Shown: one piece after another, positions 16,178 through 24,134 of the stretch
Numbering within the stretch: position 1 is the stretch's first letter
Layout of the letters: every line of letters starts with the position of its first letter
NCBI RefSeq assembly: GCF_000745005.1
Contig: NZ_JQNB01000001.1
Coordinates: 1,116,001-1,180,000, forward strand
Length of the DNA: 64,000 bases
Reading direction: 5' to 3'
DNA from: Luteibacter sp. 9135
GTDB lineage: Bacteria; Pseudomonadota; Gammaproteobacteria; Xanthomonadales; Rhodanobacteraceae
Notes under the pieces: model-generated
What the model saw: only the letters and a program-made list of their open reading frames with translations
Databases searched by the model: none
Told to the model about the DNA's origin: nothing
Translations under genes and position numbers: made by a program

Positions 16178-17104
16178 ATGGCGGAACCCAACGACGCCGC
16201 CGTCGCGCTGGACCCTCTGGGCCGGCATGACGAAACCACGCCCGCGCGCAGCCTGTTCTCCACCCCCGTGGTGGTGATCCAGGCCTGCACGGCGGCGGGC
16301 TATGGCCTGTGGATGGTGCTCGGCACCGCCCTGGCGCTGGGTCTGTACCCCGACGGCCGCGGCGAGGTCCTGGTGCCGCTGTCGATCGGCCTGGTGCTGG
16401 TCAGCCTGGGCCTGGTGTCCACCTGCCTGCGCCTGCCCTTCGCCCCCGAGTGGCACGGCTGGAATCCGGTGAAGCGGATGATGCCCACGCCCGAGGGCAT
16501 GGTGGCGATGGCCAACTACCTGCCCATGCTGGCGCTGGCCGGCCTGGCCCGGGGCGGCAACGACTTCTGGGCCACCCGCCTCGCTGGTGCGGCCCTCATG
16601 CTCTGCAGCCTGGCCACCCTGGTCTACACGGCCCGCGGTGTGTCGCGTCACCTGCCGCCGTCTGTGGCCTCGGTGGCCAACGCACTGCCGCTGGGTCGTA
16701 CCGTCTCCGCCCTGTTCGCCGGCGGGCTTTGGTTCTGGTTGTGCGTGGCCCTGCAGACCGAGATGCCGATCAATCCGCTCAACCCCTGGCGACTCGCCCT
16801 GCTTGCCGTGGCGCTGGCGCTGGGTGTCGTAGAGGGCATGCGCTGGCGCGCGCTGCGGCAACTGGCGGAGGAGCGCGGTGCCGTGCACCGCCTTGAAACC
16901 GGGCGCACCGCGGTCTCCCTGCTGGCCTGGCGCTTCGCCGTGGCGGCGCTGTCCGTGGGGTTGCCGTGCGTGTTGCTGGTATCGCACCCGGCCGGACACC
17001 TGTTGCCCGTCGCGGCGGGTCTGGCCGCGTTAAGCTGCGTTATCGGTCAATGTCTCGAACAGCGGCTGTACGGTCGGGCCTATGTTTACTGGGTGAACGA
17101 CTGA
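16178..17104 (+). CDS. Multi-pass membrane protein, possibly divergent DmsC-like anchor
   Basis: A 308-residue protein with about eight predicted membrane helices and short loops. The order of helices, the GWNPVKRMMPTPEGMVAMAN loop and the C-terminal EQRLYGRAYVYWV faintly recall DmsC-type quinol-linked anchor subunits. No molybdoenzyme or iron-sulphur partner gene is nearby, so this is only a suggestion. ATG 16178 is chosen because the preceding residues are polar and unlike a membrane protein start. It is transcribed divergently from the WYL regulator. Confidence 0.6.
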   Translation: MAEPNDAAVALDPLGRHDETTPARSLFSTPVVVIQACTAAGYGLWMVLGTALALGLYPDGRGEVLVPLSIGLVLVSLGLVSTCLRLPFAPEWHGWNPVKRMMPTPEGMVAMANYLPMLALAGLARGGNDFWATRLAGAALMLCSLATLVYTARGVSRHLPPSVASVANALPLGRTVSALFAGGLWFWLCVALQTEMPINPLNPWRLALLAVALALGVVEGMRWRALRQLAEERGAVHRLETGRTAVSLLAWRFAVAALSVGLPCVLLVSHPAGHLLPVAAGLAALSCVIGQCLEQRLYGRAYVYWVND

Positions 17105-17189
17105 CCTCGCAGCGAGGCGCGTTCCACCCGGCCTGGCCATCCAGACGGCCGCGGTTCCTTCGGTTTTCCATTCCATCTACGGGTCGACG

Positions 17190-18068
17190 ATGAAACAACT
17201 CCTTCTCGCCACGCTCGTCCTTGCCGCGCTGCCGCTCGCCGCGTCGGCCCAGGACGCCACTGCCAACCCCACCTCGACGCCGGACCAGAATGCCGACGCC
17301 TCGAAGAACGGCGGCTGGACCGGCTCCGGCGAATTCGGCTTCGCGTCCTCGCGCGGCAACTCGCGGTCGGAAAACGCCAATGCCAAGCTCGGTTTCAACC
17401 AGGAAAACGAGCTGTGGAAGAACAACTTCTACCTCAACGGCCTGCGCTCCAAGGGTGAGGTCACGGTGGACGACCAGCAGGGCAACCCCATCGACAAATT
17501 CAGCACCACCGCCAACCGCTACGACACCGGCGCCTCGGTGGGCTACAAGTTCGACCCGCGCAGCTACGTGGTCACGGCCGCCCGCTACGAGCACGACGAT
17601 TTCGGCGCCAACCTGTGGCAGGGCATCATCTCGGTGGGCTACGGCTACATCGCCCTGAAGAACGAGCGTGCGGAGCTCTCCTTCGAAATCGGTCCCGGTT
17701 TCAAGCGCTACCAGCCCGCGAAGACCACCCGGCAGGCCACCAACCCCGACGGCACGCCGGCTTTCGAGCCCGGCGGCGTCGTGCCCCTGGAAGAAACCTA
17801 CAAGCCCGATGCCGAAAGCGAAGTGGTCGGCCGCAGCCTGATCAACGCCAAGTACCGCATTACCGACAACACGGCGGTGGAAGACACGCTGCTGGTGGAA
17901 GCGGGCTCGAAGAACCAGTACTACCAGAACGACATCGGCCTCTCGGTCAGCATGACCAAGAAGCTGGCGCTGAAGATCGGTTACCAGATCCGCTACAACA
18001 GCGACACGCTGCCCGGCACGGTCAGCACCGACAAGCTGACCACGACCAACCTCGTCTACAACTTCTGA
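17190..18068 (+). CDS. DUF481 outer-membrane beta-barrel protein (YdiY-like)
   Basis: A 292-residue protein with a clear signal peptide (MKQLLLATLVLAALPLAASA, cleavage near residue 20) and a barrel rich in alternating strands. It has WTGSGEFGFASSRGNSRSEN near residue 43 and ends NLVYNF with a terminal phenylalanine as a BAM signal. DUF481/YdiY proteins are monomeric barrels of unknown role, often raised under acid or salt stress in other bacteria. Convergent with hemC across a REP hairpin 8 bases downstream. Confidence 0.8.
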   Translation: MKQLLLATLVLAALPLAASAQDATANPTSTPDQNADASKNGGWTGSGEFGFASSRGNSRSENANAKLGFNQENELWKNNFYLNGLRSKGEVTVDDQQGNPIDKFSTTANRYDTGASVGYKFDPRSYVVTAARYEHDDFGANLWQGIISVGYGYIALKNERAELSFEIGPGFKRYQPAKTTRQATNPDGTPAFEPGGVVPLEETYKPDAESEVVGRSLINAKYRITDNTAVEDTLLVEAGSKNQYYQNDIGLSVSMTKKLALKIGYQIRYNSDTLPGTVSTDKLTTTNLVYNF

Positions 18069-18075
18069 CGGCGCC

Positions 18076-18100
18076 GGAGCGCGGCCTGCCGCGCTCCTAC
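18076..18100. repeat. REP-type palindrome between DUF481 gene and hemC
   Basis: On the minus strand it reads GTAGGAGCGCGGCAGGCCGC and then GCTCC: GTAG head, 9-bp stem (GGAGCGCGG/CCGCGCTCC), 4-base loop. The TAG of its head is the hemC stop codon. It sits at a convergent gene junction and may act as a transcription barrier for both strands. Confidence 0.7.
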
Positions 18101-19017
18101 CGCTGCGGCTGAAGCAGGGCGGCAGCGCCCTGGTCGAGCAGCATGGCGGCCACCTGGTGACCCAGGGTCACGGGATCGTCGGTGGTGCTGTCGGCCTGGG
18201 CGTGCAGCAGTTCGCCGGTCAACGCGTCGCCCACCATCCCATGCAGGGTCAGGCCGTACTCGGCCACGACGCACCACGCGCCGATGGCGACGGCACAGCT
18301 GCCACCCAGGCGTTCGTTCATGGCGCGCTCGGCGTTCACCGCCAGCAAGGTGTCGGGGTCGGTCAGGGCGCCCAGCAGTCCGGCCACCCGTGCATCGCCC
18401 AGGCGCGATTCCACGGCGATGGCGCCCTGCCCGGGTGCGGGCAGCCAGTCGGGGCTGGCCAGCCGCGTGGTGATGCGATGGGCCATACCCAGGCGCTCCA
18501 CGCCCGCGCAGGCCAGGATGATCGCGTCGTAGTGGCCTTCGTCCAGTTTCGCCAGCCGCGTGTTGACGTTGCCGCGAAGGTCGAGCAGTTGCAGGTCGCC
18601 CCGTACCGCGCGCAGCTGGGCCTGCCGGCGCAGCGACGAGGTGCCCACGCGCGCGCCGTTGGGCAGGTCGGCCAGCGTCGCGTAGTGGTTGCTGATGAAG
18701 GCGTCGGCCGCATCCGCGCGCGGCAGGATGGCCGACAACTCGAAACCCGGCTCCAGCGCAGCCGGCACGTCCTTGAGCGAATGCACCGCGATGTCCGCGC
18801 GGCCGTCCTGCATCGCCACTTCCAGCTCCTTGAGGAACAGGCCCTTGCCGCCGATGGTGGCCAGCGAGCGGTCGAGGATCTCGTCGCCGCGCGTGGACAG
18901 CGGCACCAGCTCCACCACGAGTCCCGGGTGCGCCTGACGCAGGAGGCCGGCCACGTGTTCGGCCTGCCACAGGGCCAGAGCGCTCTTGCGCGTGGCGATA
19001 CGAAGCGGTGGGGTCAT
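18097..19017 (-). CDS. hemC: Hydroxymethylbilane synthase (porphobilinogen deaminase)
   Basis: A 306-residue enzyme of normal length. It joins four porphobilinogen units into hydroxymethylbilane for haem, sirohaem and cobalamin synthesis. Visible motifs: [17 protein letters not shown] at the start, STRGD (41-45), VHSLKDVP (79-85), [11 protein letters not shown] (125-135), and C241 in [12 protein letters not shown], which carries the dipyrromethane cofactor. ATG 19017 follows a TGGGGTC leader. It lies downstream of the AlgR-like gene on the same strand, as in other gammaproteobacteria. Its stop codon is part of a REP head. Confidence 0.95.
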   Translation of the reverse strand: MTPPLRIATRKSALALWQAEHVAGLLRQAHPGLVVELVPLSTRGDEILDRSLATIGGKGLFLKELEVAMQDGRADIAVHSLKDVPAALEPGFELSAILPRADAADAFISNHYATLADLPNGARVGTSSLRRQAQLRAVRGDLQLLDLRGNVNTRLAKLDEGHYDAIILACAGVERLGMAHRITTRLASPDWLPAPGQGAIAVESRLGDARVAGLLGALTDPDTLLAVNAERAMNERLGGSCAVAIGAWCVVAEYGLTLHGMVGDALTGELLHAQADSTTDDPVTLGHQVAAMLLDQGAAALLQPQR

Positions 19018-19103
19018 GGGGTCCTGGCGGCGGCTCGGGCGAAACGGTGATTGTCCCGCAAACCGCCGTCGCGTGCAGCGCGACGGGGTGTCACGCCGGA
19101 TGC

Positions 19104-19820
19104 TCAGCCGTCGTCGGCTCGCAGCAACTGGCGCACGGCGGGCAGGTTGCGCCGGCTGACTTCCGGGGTCACCTCCGTGCCCGCCAGACGCGCCAGCACG
19201 CGCCCGTCGGCCAGCGACTTCAGGCCCAGCAGGCGCGTGCGCGGCACCAGGCAGTTGCGATGCAGGCGGACCAGGCGGTCGGGGTGCGCGATCTCCAGCT
19301 GGCGCAGCGACTCGTCGATCAGCCACATGCCCGTCGCGTGGTGCACCTCGACGTATTTGTCGTCGGCAAGCAGGTACAGCACATCGCCCAGTGCTACCCG
19401 TACTTCATCGTTGCCGCTGCGTGCGCGTAGCCAGGCCCCGCGCGTGGGTGGCGATGCCTGGGGGCGGCGCGCGGCGGCGCGGTCCAGCGCGTCGCCCAGT
19501 CGCTCGGCGCGCACCGGCTTGAGCAGGTAGTCGGTGGCGCCGAGATCGAAGGCGCTCACGGCGTGCTGTTCGTAGGCGGTACAGAAGATCACCTGAGGCC
19601 GGTTGGCCATGGCCGCCAGCTGCCGGGCCACGGCCGTGCCGGACAGGCCGGGCATCTCCACGTCCAGCAGCACCACGTCGGGCCGCAGCGCCAGGCAGGC
19701 GTCGAGCGTGGCATCGCCGTCGGCGGACTCGCCGACGATCTCGACCTCGCCACGCGCCGCCAGCAACACCCTCAGGCGCGCACGGGCCAGCGGCTCGTCA
19801 TCGGCGATCAGGACGCGCAT
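19104..19820 (-). CDS. LytTR response regulator (AlgR-like)
   Basis: A 238-residue response regulator. The receiver domain (1-120) has acidic DDE at 7-9, phospho-acceptor D53 (LLDVEMPG) and conserved K102 (YLLKPV). A LytTR DNA-binding domain follows (about 130-235; [20 protein letters not shown]). AlgR in Pseudomonas controls alginate, motility and virulence, and is encoded with AlgZ and hemC. Here hemC is next in line but the kinase gene (22171-23253) is about 2.35 kb upstream, separated by two opposite-strand secreted-protein genes. Confidence 0.85.
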   Translation of the reverse strand: MRVLIADDEPLARARLRVLLAARGEVEIVGESADGDATLDACLALRPDVVLLDVEMPGLSGTAVARQLAAMANRPQVIFCTAYEQHAVSAFDLGATDYLLKPVRAERLGDALDRAAARRPQASPPTRGAWLRARSGNDEVRVALGDVLYLLADDKYVEVHHATGMWLIDESLRQLEIAHPDRLVRLHRNCLVPRTRLLGLKSLADGRVLARLAGTEVTPEVSRRNLPAVRQLLRADDG

Positions 19821-19898
19821 GCACCGGGCTCCGGGTGGAAAGCGTCGATGCTATCAGCGTCGCCGGCGACGCACGTGATCGGCAGGCAGGTGCGGGAG

Positions 19899-19914
19899 TG
19901 AGACGCGGGTCACG
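19899..19914. promoter_or_regulatory. CRP/Clp-like binding site
   Basis: TGAGA-N6-TCACG resembles the CRP/Clp consensus TGTGA-N6-TCACA. It lies 73 bases before the ATG of the first secreted paralogue; a better match sits 79 bases before the third (24041-24056). Confidence 0.45.
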
Positions 19915-19986
19915 GTGTGGGCAGGCCCGGCCCGCGTTGTTCTCCTGGAGAGGGGACACATCACGCTACCTATCCGAGGATTCACC

Positions 19987-21051
19987 ATGATATCGAGCAA
20001 GCGTAGTCCTTCCACGCGATCGGCCTGTCGTGCCGTATCGCTGGCCGTCGTCGGCGTGCTTGCTGTCGCCGCGGCGACAGTGCAAGCGCAAGCGGGCACG
20101 CCTTCCATCCCGGCGCAGGCCCAGGCCCAGGCGTCCGCCCGCTGGCACGACACGCTTACCGTCCAGGGTCCTCCTGACGCGGGCTGCTACAGCGCGTCGT
20201 TCCCCAGCGCCATATGGACGCCTGAACGGTGCGCGCCGCCACCGAAGCACGTGTCGCCGCCCGTCCATAAGGTCGTGGACTCCCGTACGGGCCGGGTCAT
20301 CCTGCAAGCCGTCGCACCCACCACCGGCAACGGCAACGATTATGCCGCGCAGACGAACGGTCTTACCCGCAGCGCCGTGGGTAGCTTCCCCTCGGTGACG
20401 GGCGTGAGCGGCGGCGGCACGCAGCCCTACACGCTGCAGATCAACACGACAACGGGCAGCAATCCGGCAGCGTGTCCCCAGTACGGCTATTCATCGTGCA
20501 GTACCTGGCAGCAGTTCCTCTACGACACCGGCGATGGCGAAGGCGCTTCGGTCTATATCCAGGACTGGCTGTACGTAGGCAGTGCCTCTGAGTACGCCAG
20601 CAAGGGTTGCCCGGCGGACTGGACGCCCTACACGGACGACCAGGCCTGCTATCGCAACAGCGATGCGATAGCCGTCGGCTACATCCCGCTCGCCAGCCTC
20701 GGCAGCATGCGCCTCAGCGGTGTCGCCAACCAGAACGGCAGGGATGTCGTCACGCTGACCGTGAACGGGAAGGCATTCACGGCCTCGCAGCCGGCGACCA
20801 CGCTCGACATCGCCAGGATATGGAAACAGTCGGAGTTCAACGTCTTCGGTTACGGCGGGGACAAACCGCTGGTGACGTTCAATCCGGGCTCCACGGTGAA
20901 CGTGCGCCTGAACGTCGTCGACGGTAGCACCAACGCACCGAGCTGCCTGCAGAACGCCGGTACGACCTTCGAGCAGAACAACCTCACGCTGGGTAGCTGC
21001 ACGGCTTCGGGCGGCGCGTCTCCGGGCATCCAGTTCAGCGAGTCCAACTAA
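19987..21051 (+). CDS. Secreted Cys-rich protein, paralogue 1 (ESN-terminal family)
   Basis: A 354-residue protein with a long Sec signal (residues 1-36, ending VQAQA). I do not recognise a named family. The mature chain has a fixed pattern shared with two paralogues in the window: WHDTL, GCYxASFPS, W-x-CAPPPK, GNGNDYAAQT, SAVGSFPSVTGV, WQQFxYDT, IQDW, GCPxxW, ACYRNS, an IARIWKQSEFNVFGYGG block, NAGTTFEQNNLTLGSCTASG and a C-terminal FSESN. Nine or so cysteines are conserved, suggesting disulphides in an exported beta-rich domain. It lies between the AlgR-like and kinase genes on the opposite strand, with a CRP/Clp-like site upstream. A role in extracellular degradation or adhesion is only a guess. 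Confidence 0.8.
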   Translation: MISSKRSPSTRSACRAVSLAVVGVLAVAAATVQAQAGTPSIPAQAQAQASARWHDTLTVQGPPDAGCYSASFPSAIWTPERCAPPPKHVSPPVHKVVDSRTGRVILQAVAPTTGNGNDYAAQTNGLTRSAVGSFPSVTGVSGGGTQPYTLQINTTTGSNPAACPQYGYSSCSTWQQFLYDTGDGEGASVYIQDWLYVGSASEYASKGCPADWTPYTDDQACYRNSDAIAVGYIPLASLGSMRLSGVANQNGRDVVTLTVNGKAFTASQPATTLDIARIWKQSEFNVFGYGGDKPLVTFNPGSTVNVRLNVVDGSTNAPSCLQNAGTTFEQNNLTLGSCTASGGASPGIQFSESN

Positions 21052-21125
21052 CGACAGGGTCAGTCACCGTTCCTGCCTGCGCAGGGCCGGTGCCATCACG
21101 CCATACCACTTCCTGAGGAACCACC

Positions 21126-22187
21126 ATGATCTCGAGCAAGAACCACCACGCTGCGCCGACCGTTCGTCGGGCCCTGTTGATCGCCATCGTCAGCGGCTCC
21201 CCCTTCGCCGCCATGGCGCAGGCGCCCGTCGATACCGTGGCCGTCGAAGCCCGGGCACAGGCCATGACGCACTGGCATGACACGCTGATCGCCCAAGGCC
21301 CGCCGAGTACCGGCTGCTATCGCGCCTCGTTTCCCAGCTATGCATGGACCGCCGAAGCGTGCGCTCCGCCGCCGAAGCGTATGTTTCCGTCGGGTCACAG
21401 GGCGACACGCGACACGCGGGCCGGGCAGGTGACGCAGGCGGCCGTCCAACCGCTGGACGCAGGCAACGGCGTCGACTATGCCGCACAGACCACAGGCCTG
21501 ACGCGCAGCGCCGTGGGCAGTTTCCCGACGGTGAGCGGTGTCGACAGCGGCGGCTCGCAGACCTACACCTTGCAGATGAACACCACCTCCGCAAGCAATC
21601 CGGGTGCATGCACGCAATACGGCTTTTCCACCTGCGAGACCTGGCAGCAGTTCATCTACGACACCAACGACGGCAGCGCCACCGGCATCGGCATCTACAT
21701 GCAGGACTGGTTCTACGTCGGCAGCGCATCGGAGTACAAGAGCAAGGGGTGCCCGGATGGCTGGGGTGCCTATGCGGAACAGCAAGCGTGCTATCGCAAC
21801 AGCAAGGAAGTGGCGCTGGCCTACGTGCCCCTTTCCAGCCTCGGCAGCGTACGCCTGGCCGGCGCCGCCAACCAGAACGGCAAGGACGTGGTGACGTTCA
21901 CCGTCAACGGCACCGTGCATGCCGTGTCCCAGCCCGCCAGCACGCTCAACATCGGCAAGATCTGGAAAGAGACGGAGTTCAACGTCATCGGGGGAACGCC
22001 TCCCGCCGTGTCGTTCAACTCGGGATCCCACGTGAACGTGCGCCTTGACGTGGTCGACGGCACCACCAACGCGCCGGCCTGCCTGGCCAACGCCGGCACG
22101 ACGGCGGAAACGAACAACCTCAACCTCGGTCCGTGCACCGCCGCCGGCGGCACGTCACCGAATATCCAGTTCAGCGAGTCCAACTAG
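21126..22187 (+). CDS. Secreted Cys-rich protein, paralogue 2 (ESN-terminal family)
   Basis: A 353-residue tandem paralogue of the preceding gene, 74 bases downstream and probably co-transcribed. Signal peptide at 1-32 (ending AAMAQA). It keeps the same framework: WHDTLIAQGPPSTGCYRASF, ETWQQFIYDTNDG, IYMQDWFYVGSASEYKSKGC, NVIGGTPPAVSF and a FSESN end. The start is supported by TGAGGAACCACC just before the ATG. Its last 17 bases overlap, on the opposite strand, the end of the histidine kinase gene, so the two C termini share DNA. Function unknown. Confidence 0.8.
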   Translation: MISSKNHHAAPTVRRALLIAIVSGSPFAAMAQAPVDTVAVEARAQAMTHWHDTLIAQGPPSTGCYRASFPSYAWTAEACAPPPKRMFPSGHRATRDTRAGQVTQAAVQPLDAGNGVDYAAQTTGLTRSAVGSFPTVSGVDSGGSQTYTLQMNTTSASNPGACTQYGFSTCETWQQFIYDTNDGSATGIGIYMQDWFYVGSASEYKSKGCPDGWGAYAEQQACYRNSKEVALAYVPLSSLGSVRLAGAANQNGKDVVTFTVNGTVHAVSQPASTLNIGKIWKETEFNVIGGTPPAVSFNSGSHVNVRLDVVDGTTNAPACLANAGTTAETNNLNLGPCTAAGGTSPNIQFSESN

Positions 22188-23253
22188 CGCGGCGGGGAAG
22201 CAACCGCTGACCGGGCTCCGGGAGGAACACCGTGACGACGAACCTGTCGTCATGGCGTTCCGTGCGTACGCTGGCGCGTTGTCCGAAATGGTGGGCCACC
22301 CGCTCGCGGACATTGCGCAACCCGTGCCCCGTGCCGGGGTTGGCGGACGACCCGGGCAACGTGTTTTCGATGACGATTTCCACCCCGCCGGGCACGCGAT
22401 GCCCGGCGAGGCGAATGCGCCCGCCATGGCGGCTGGGCTGGATACCGTGGCGGACCGCATTTTCCACCAGCGGTTGCAGCAACAGGCGTGGCAGCGGCAG
22501 GTCGACCGGGACATCGATGGCGCGTTCGACGTGCAGGCGGTCGCCCAGGCGCAGCGCTTCGATATCCAGGTAGCGATCCACCAGCATCCACTCCTCGCCC
22601 AGCGTACCGAGGGACTCGTGATCGGTGCCCAGCGCCGCGCGGAACAGTTCGGCCAGGTTTTCCACCGTGCGCTCGGCGGCGTCCGGATCGACCCGGATCA
22701 GGGCGGCCACCGCGTTCATGCTGTTGAACAGGAAATGGGGCCGGATGCGCGCCTGCAAGGCGGCGACCTGCGCCTGCGCGGCGGCGGCCACGCGCACCTG
22801 CCACTGCGCCACCACGTAGAAATAGCGAAGCAGCCCCGCCCCGAGCAGGCCGGTGGCGATGCTGGCATCACGGACGAAGCGCACGCGGGAGACCGGGGTC
22901 ATGCCGGTGTGGATGCTGTGGTCCACCCAGCCGATCACCGCGGCGCTCACGCCGACGAGCAGCACCAGCAGCAGCCACACGGCGGCATACGGCAGCAGGC
23001 CGGGCAGCCGTTGCATCCAGGGGGTCAGCTTGCACAGGGCCACGGTCAGCAGCACCGCCAGCCAGCTGGTGAAGAGCACCGCCGTGCCGTAGTCGCCGAG
23101 GTCGCCCCGGCTGCCGGGCGCCAGCCACATCAGCGTGACGGTGAGCGCACCGACCACCAGCAACGCGAACAGCACCGGCAGGCTGCAGAAATCGGGCAGC
23201 GGCGCCGATGGCGGGCGCGGAACCGGGGCGGTGTCGTCGGAAGCGGCGGACAT
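22171..23253 (-). CDS. Membrane sensor histidine kinase (AlgZ/LytS-like, His_kinase family)
   Basis: A 360-residue kinase. Membrane helices lie at about 25-45, 58-76, 88-110 and 130-148. The phospho-acceptor H173 sits in IRPHFLFNSMNAVAAL and the N-box is LLQPLVENAVRHG near residue 280, with GHGLRNVRERV as the G-box. Kinases of this class pair with LytTR regulators such as the one at 19104-19820. The start at 23253 (MSAASDD) avoids a non-conserved extension. Its last residues, RRASWTR, are read antisense to the end of paralogue 2, so the kinase tail may have been changed when that gene arrived. Confidence 0.85.
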   Translation of the reverse strand: MSAASDDTAPVPRPPSAPLPDFCSLPVLFALLVVGALTVTLMWLAPGSRGDLGDYGTAVLFTSWLAVLLTVALCKLTPWMQRLPGLLPYAAVWLLLVLLVGVSAAVIGWVDHSIHTGMTPVSRVRFVRDASIATGLLGAGLLRYFYVVAQWQVRVAAAAQAQVAALQARIRPHFLFNSMNAVAALIRVDPDAAERTVENLAELFRAALGTDHESLGTLGEEWMLVDRYLDIEALRLGDRLHVERAIDVPVDLPLPRLLLQPLVENAVRHGIQPSRHGGRIRLAGHRVPGGVEIVIENTLPGSSANPGTGHGLRNVRERVAHHFGQRASVRTERHDDRFVVTVFLPEPGQRLLPRRASWTR

Positions 23254-23293
23254 GCCGGGAGTATGCCGGAAGGTCCGCCGCTCTCGCGTGGCT

Positions 23294-23959
23294 TCAGCGG
23301 GCGACGAAGCGCTGCCCCAGCCAGGCACGAATGTCCGCGATCTCCGGCAGGCTGACCTGGTGGGCCATGGGGTAGCTGTGCCACTCCACGTGGTGGCCCA
23401 GTGCTTCGAGCGCCTGTCGCGAGTGTTCGGCCAGTGCCATCGGCACGACGGAGTCGGCGCTACCGTGGCCCCAGAAAAGGGGCGTGGAGCGGTTCGCGTC
23501 GCTGCGTTCCGCTTCCAGCGTATCCGCCAGGGGCAGGTAGGCCGACAGAACGAGCAGGCCGGCCAGCGCCTCTCCGTGGCGCAGGCCGGCGCAGAGGGTC
23601 ATGGCGCCGCCCTGCGAGAAACCGGCAAGGATGATGTGGTCGGCCGGCACCCCGCGCTCGACCTCACGTGCGATCAGCGCATCCACCTCGTGGATCGACG
23701 CATGGATGCCCTCGGCATCCTGTTTATCCGCGATGGACACGCCCTTGATGTCGTACCACGCCCGCATCGGCACGCCGTTGTTCACCGTGACCGGGCGCAC
23801 CGGGGCGTGCGGGAAGACGAAGCGGATGGGGGGCCAGGACGGATCGACCAGCTCGGGCACGATGGGCGCGAAGTCGTTGCCATCGGCGCCGAGCCCGTGC
23901 AGCCAGAGGACCGTCCAGGTGGGCGACGGGCCGGTTTCCTTCTCGACAGTGGGGAGCAT
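23294..23959 (-). CDS. Carboxylesterase / phospholipase (EstB-type alpha/beta hydrolase)
   Basis: A 221-residue soluble hydrolase of the carboxylesterase II family. Catalytic triad: Ser115 in GFSQGG, Asp169 in GHGSADSVVP and His200 in PMAHQV. The oxyanion region LHGLGADGNDF is at 20-30. Such enzymes hydrolyse short-chain esters and lysophospholipids. ATG 23959 is typical of the family length. It is 41 bases upstream of the kinase gene on the same strand; the esterase, kinase, regulator and hemC order is otherwise conserved in related bacteria, which is family knowledge. Confidence 0.9.
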   Translation of the reverse strand: MLPTVEKETGPSPTWTVLWLHGLGADGNDFAPIVPELVDPSWPPIRFVFPHAPVRPVTVNNGVPMRAWYDIKGVSIADKQDAEGIHASIHEVDALIAREVERGVPADHIILAGFSQGGAMTLCAGLRHGEALAGLLVLSAYLPLADTLEAERSDANRSTPLFWGHGSADSVVPMALAEHSRQALEALGHHVEWHSYPMAHQVSLPEIADIRAWLGQRFVAR

Positions 23960-24040
23960 GGCGTGTTTCCGGATTCGAAGGCCCCCGATGCTACCAGTCG
24001 CCTCCGGGGCAGGACATGCGCTGCCTGGCACGCACGAAAG

Positions 24041-24056
24041 TGTGACGCAGTTCACG
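24041..24056. promoter_or_regulatory. CRP/Clp-like binding site
   Basis: TGTGACGCAGTTCACG fits TGTGA-N6-TCACA with a single mismatch. It lies 79 bases before the ATG of paralogue 3. In Xanthomonas the CRP homologue Clp activates extracellular-enzyme genes, so a similar role here is plausible. Confidence 0.6.
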
Positions 24057-24134
24057 GGGTGGACGCCTCCGGCTCCCGTTTCAGGAGAAGGGGAAAGACC
24101 AGGGCAACCTTTTATTCGCTAGTGAGGACTCATC

